A DNA stretch of 64,000 bases, taken from G963666705 sp963666705. GTDB taxonomy: Bacteria > Pseudomonadota > Alphaproteobacteria > CADEGL01. The stretch is from positions 62,001 to 126,000 of the forward strand of contig CAXXKO010000026.1 in NCBI GenBank assembly GCA_963666705.2, read 5' to 3'. Below are positions 61,188 to 64,000 of this stretch, in pieces (position 1 is the stretch's first letter; each line of letters opens with the position of its first letter). Made by a program: the position numbers and the translations under genes. Below the pieces are notes generated by a model. The model did no database searches. It had not been told where the DNA came from and saw nothing but the letters and a program-made list of their open reading frames with translations.

Positions 61188-63392
61188 GTGCCGCGCGTGA
61201 GCGGCGATTCGTCTTCCCCTCCCGATAACGGTACCGCAATGCCGGCTGTCGCCATGCCTGGCATGGCCGAAGGTACTGCTATTGGCGCCCCACCGACCGG
61301 ACTTCCCTTTCCCGCTCTAGGCCCAGTGGGGTTCGACAGCCCGTGGTGGTTCGGCGGGATGGCGGAAATTCCATTGGATCCCATGGGGGACTGGGGTGAC
61401 GGCATCGACGGGACTGTTGCCCTCGTCCCCGATGTTTCCGGCACGGAGGGTTTTGCCCATGCGTCGTACGGTGGTGATCTCGCCGGGCGATCGACCTTGG
61501 GCACGGGGTTCCAGCCCGCTGCCTTGATGGCGCGCGGGGATCTCGGCGCCACCGCGGCGTTGGGCGGCCGCTTCGGTCGCGAGGACGGTTTCGATAACGG
61601 CTCGACCGACGCCCCCGCCACGAGCGGCATTGGTGGCGAATCCGCCGCGCCCGGCCGCGAGGCGCCGCAGCCGGTCGATTCCTCGGGCGCGCCGCCCCAT
61701 CTCTCCGCGCCTGGCCCGGTGGCGCGCGCGGCCCCAACCATGGCGGCGGTGGCCGGGCCCGAGGTCTTCCTGATCCCGAGCGACGGTCTCTTCGCCTCCC
61801 AGTGGCATCTGCTCAACACGGGCCAGGGCGGCGGCCAAGCGGGCATCGATATCAACGTGACCGGCGTGTGGGACGACTACACCGGGGCCGGAGTCGTCGT
61901 CGGCGTGGTCGACGACGGCGTCCAGTACACGCATCCCGACCTGGACGGCAACTACGACACCGCGCTGGACTACGACTATGGCGGCAACGACAGCGACGCG
62001 GCGCCCGGCGCCAGCGACTATCACGGCACCGCCGTCGGCGGCCTGATCGCGGCGGAGAGGGACGGGACGGGCACGGTCGGCGTCGCCTACGACGCGACCA
62101 TCACCGGCTTCCGCATCTTCGGCGGCACCGTGACCAACGCGGAGCTGGCGGACGCCTTCCTGAGCCATGTCGGCCTCGACGCCTCCAACAACAGCTGGGG
62201 CTACGGCGGATACCTTTACGACGATTTCGATTCGCCGGCCTTCTCGGGCGTGGGCGCGGCCATCGATACGGCCGTCACCGCGGGCCGCGACGGCCTCGGC
62301 AACGTCATCCTGTTCGCCGCCGGCAACAGCCGCCTCGAAGGGCAGGACGCCAACTACCACAGCTTCCAGAACGTGCGCGAGACGATCACCGTGGCGGCGA
62401 TCGACGATACCGGCAAGATCAGCTACTACAGCACGCCCGGCGCGCCCATCCTCGTGGGCAGCCCGAGCAACGGCGGCGTCGCCGGCATCACCACCACGGA
62501 CCGCACCGGCACGACCGGCTACGCGAGCGGCGACTACACCTCGACCTTCGGCGGCACCTCGGCCGCCACGCCGATCGCGACCGGCGTCGTCGCCCTCATG
62601 CTCGAGGCCAACGCCGACCTCGGCTATCGCGACGTCCAGGAGATCCTGGCCTATTCGGCGCGCATGGTGGACCAGGGCGACCCCGGCTGGGCCTGGAACG
62701 GGGCCGGCAACTGGAACGGCGGCGCCCTCCATACCAGCCACGATTTCGACTTCGGCCTCATCGACGCCCTCGCCGCCGTGCGCCTGGCCGAGACCTGGGA
62801 CCAGCAGGGCACGCGGGCGAACGAATACTCGCTGAGCGCGAGCAGCTCTCCCAACACGTTCTTCACCGGCGCCATCACCGATTCGGTGACGCTCGATGCC
62901 GGCATGAACGTCGATCAGGTCGAGGTCACGCTCGACATCGATCACGCGTGGATCGGCGACCTGATCATCAAGCTGACCTCGCCGGACGGTACCGAGAGCG
63001 TGCTCCTCGACCGGCCCGGGAAGGGCCCCAGCGGGTCCTACTGGGGCACGAGCCAGGACGACGTGAAGTTCACCTTCTCCAGCACCAATCATTGGGGCGA
63101 GATGGGGGAAGGCACCTGGACGCTCTCGATCGACGATGCCTACACGGCGGCGGACCACGGCACGCTCAACGCCTGGACGCTCAGCCTCTACGGTGACGCG
63201 GCAGGCGCCGACGACCTCTATGTCTATACCGACGAGTTCGCCGATTTCGCCGACCAGACCGGCGGGGCGGAAGCGGGCATTGCGACATCCGCCGATGGCG
63301 GTGGCGAGGTGGTGGCGAGCACGGCCGACATCGTCGCGGCGAGCGCGCCGGACAGGGAGTTCGGCGTCATCGAAGGCCAGGAGTACACGTAG
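61188..63392 (+). CDS. Subtilisin-like S8 protease with P/Homo-B domain
   Basis: This 734-residue frame starts with GTG (61188, or GTG three codons on). The first 190 residues are low-complexity and hold no Sec signal peptide. The S8 domain follows with the catalytic triad D242 (VVDDGVQYTHPDL), H279 (YHGTAVGGLIA) and S458 (FGGTSAATPIATG). After it comes a proprotein-convertase P domain (VDQVEVTLDIDHAWIGDLII ... GEGTWTLSIDDAY). The frame ends at a TAG at 63390-63392, but the same frame stays open and coding-like to the window end with a second S8 domain, so this may be the first half of a much larger protein. Absence of a signal peptide suggests type I secretion. Confidence 0.88.
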   Translation: MPRVSGDSSSPPDNGTAMPAVAMPGMAEGTAIGAPPTGLPFPALGPVGFDSPWWFGGMAEIPLDPMGDWGDGIDGTVALVPDVSGTEGFAHASYGGDLAGRSTLGTGFQPAALMARGDLGATAALGGRFGREDGFDNGSTDAPATSGIGGESAAPGREAPQPVDSSGAPPHLSAPGPVARAAPTMAAVAGPEVFLIPSDGLFASQWHLLNTGQGGGQAGIDINVTGVWDDYTGAGVVVGVVDDGVQYTHPDLDGNYDTALDYDYGGNDSDAAPGASDYHGTAVGGLIAAERDGTGTVGVAYDATITGFRIFGGTVTNAELADAFLSHVGLDASNNSWGYGGYLYDDFDSPAFSGVGAAIDTAVTAGRDGLGNVILFAAGNSRLEGQDANYHSFQNVRETITVAAIDDTGKISYYSTPGAPILVGSPSNGGVAGITTTDRTGTTGYASGDYTSTFGGTSAATPIATGVVALMLEANADLGYRDVQEILAYSARMVDQGDPGWAWNGAGNWNGGALHTSHDFDFGLIDALAAVRLAETWDQQGTRANEYSLSASSSPNTFFTGAITDSVTLDAGMNVDQVEVTLDIDHAWIGDLIIKLTSPDGTESVLLDRPGKGPSGSYWGTSQDDVKFTFSSTNHWGEMGEGTWTLSIDDAYTAADHGTLNAWTLSLYGDAAGADDLYVYTDEFADFADQTGGAEAGIATSADGGGEVVASTADIVAASAPDREFGVIEGQEYT

Positions 63393-64000
63393 GGCGAGCT
63401 GATCGTGAAGCTCAAGGACGCCGTGCCATCCGCCATGACGGCGGAATTCGCGGCGGCCGCCGGCGCCGAGGTGCTCGGCTCCACCCAGGAGCTCGGCGTC
63501 CAGCTGTGGCAAATCGACGGCAGCGTCGAGGACGCGCTGACCACGTTCGCCGGATACGATTTCGTCGAGTACGTGGAGCCCAACTACACGCTCACGATCG
63601 ACGCGGTCCCGAACGATCCCTCCCTGGGCTCGCTCTGGGGCCTCAACAACACGGGCCAGACCGGCGGCACCGCCGACGCCGATATCGACGCGCCCGAAGC
63701 CTGGGACATCGAGACCGGCACCAACGTCGTCGTCGGCGTCATCGATACGGGCGTGGACTACAACCACCCGGACCTGGCCCAGAACATGTGGGTGAACGCG
63801 GGCGAGATCGCGAACAACGGCATCGACGACGACGGCAACGGCTACGTCGACGACTATCACGGCTACGATTTCGTCAATAACGACGGCGACCCCTGGGATG
63901 ACCATTATCACGGCACCCATGTCGCGGGCACGATCGCCGCCGACGGCGACAACGGCATCGGTGTCGCGGGCGTCACCTGGTCGTCCGAGATCATGGCGCT
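63393..64000 (+). CDS. Second subtilisin-like S8 module, in frame after an amber codon (3' end outside window)
   Basis: Directly after TAG the frame continues GELIVKLKDAVPSAMTAEF, a typical prodomain start of secreted subtilases, then YVEPNYTLTIDAVPNDP and the linker SLWGLNNTGQTGG. An S8 core follows with Asp in VVVGVIDTGVDYNHPDL and His in YHGTHVAGTIAADGDNG. No start codon with a ribosome site lies between the stop and the prodomain (a GTG at 63403 falls inside it). It therefore looks like the continuation of the upstream protein rather than a separate gene. The serine part lies beyond the window. Confidence 0.8.

Noticed and set aside
61317..63920. Long antisense open frame across the subtilase region
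   Set aside because: Antisense shadow of a clear S8 protease gene; composed of V/D/G/A-rich low-complexity sequence.

Overview
The window is GC-rich chromosomal DNA, roughly two thirds G+C by eye in most genes. It probably comes from a free-living or host-associated alphaproteobacterium: it carries a DUF1491 gene typical of that class, many TauD/Rieske/SDR/DMGDH-type catabolic genes, and high-GC codon use. The class assignment is an inference, because no rRNA or tRNA gene is present. No CRISPR array was seen. The DNA is heavily remodelled by insertion sequences (IS481, IS110, two IS1595 copies, an IS630 carrying a nested IS4, and IS1182/IS110 remnants) and by several families of intergenic palindromic repeats.

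Layout. 1-12.9 kb: an ATP-dependent hydantoinase/oxoprolinase locus (hyuB, hyuB, hyuB, hyuA), followed by a spermidine/putrescine-type ABC importer (ATPase, two permeases, binding protein). The second and third hyuB copies are a recent exact tandem duplication. An IS481 element separates the permeases from the binding-protein gene. 12.9-19.7 kb: an unstable, partly lower-GC stretch with a 136-bp tandem repeat, an IS110, transposase remnants, and a hybrid sensor kinase-response regulator gene cut by an IS1595 with a perfect 8-bp target duplication. 19.7-26.6 kb: a TPP-dependent acetoin-dehydrogenase-like operon (acoA, acoB, acoC), then a TauD-type oxygenase, an SDR and a MaoC-type hydratase that together resemble the two halves of a multifunctional beta-oxidation enzyme, and a secreted SH3-domain protein. 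26.6-29.2 kb: an IS4 inside an IS630 inside a structured intergenic repeat. 29.5-33.3 kb: a heterodimeric ABC exporter. 33.7-38.2 kb: a tautomerase, a Rieske oxygenase, DUF1491, an ectoine-hydrolase-like M24 protein and a second TauD-type oxygenase.

38.4-52 kb: the most interesting part. A DapB-like dehydrogenase and a dimethylglycine-dehydrogenase-like FAD/GcvT protein are followed by a run of six tightly packed genes, most overlapping by ATGA: B12-binding mutase subunit, MeaB GTPase, mutase catalytic subunit, HyuB (frameshifted), HyuA and an argininosuccinate-lyase-like enzyme, then an MFS transporter. A radical B12 acyl-CoA mutase translationally coupled to an ATP-dependent amidohydrolase and an ASL-type lyase suggests a dedicated, uncharacterised catabolic pathway for an N-substituted or cyclic-amide compound. 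The mutase motifs differ from those I recall for methylmalonyl-CoA mutase.

52-64 kb: a YafK-like L,D-transpeptidase pseudogene broken by the second IS1595, a secreted peptidoglycan-binding-domain protein, a divergent pair of operons (polysaccharide-deacetylase-like plus EamA transporter; SDR plus FAD amine-oxidase-like), and at the right edge a multidomain subtilase reading frame split by one in-frame amber codon. Both window edges cut genes.
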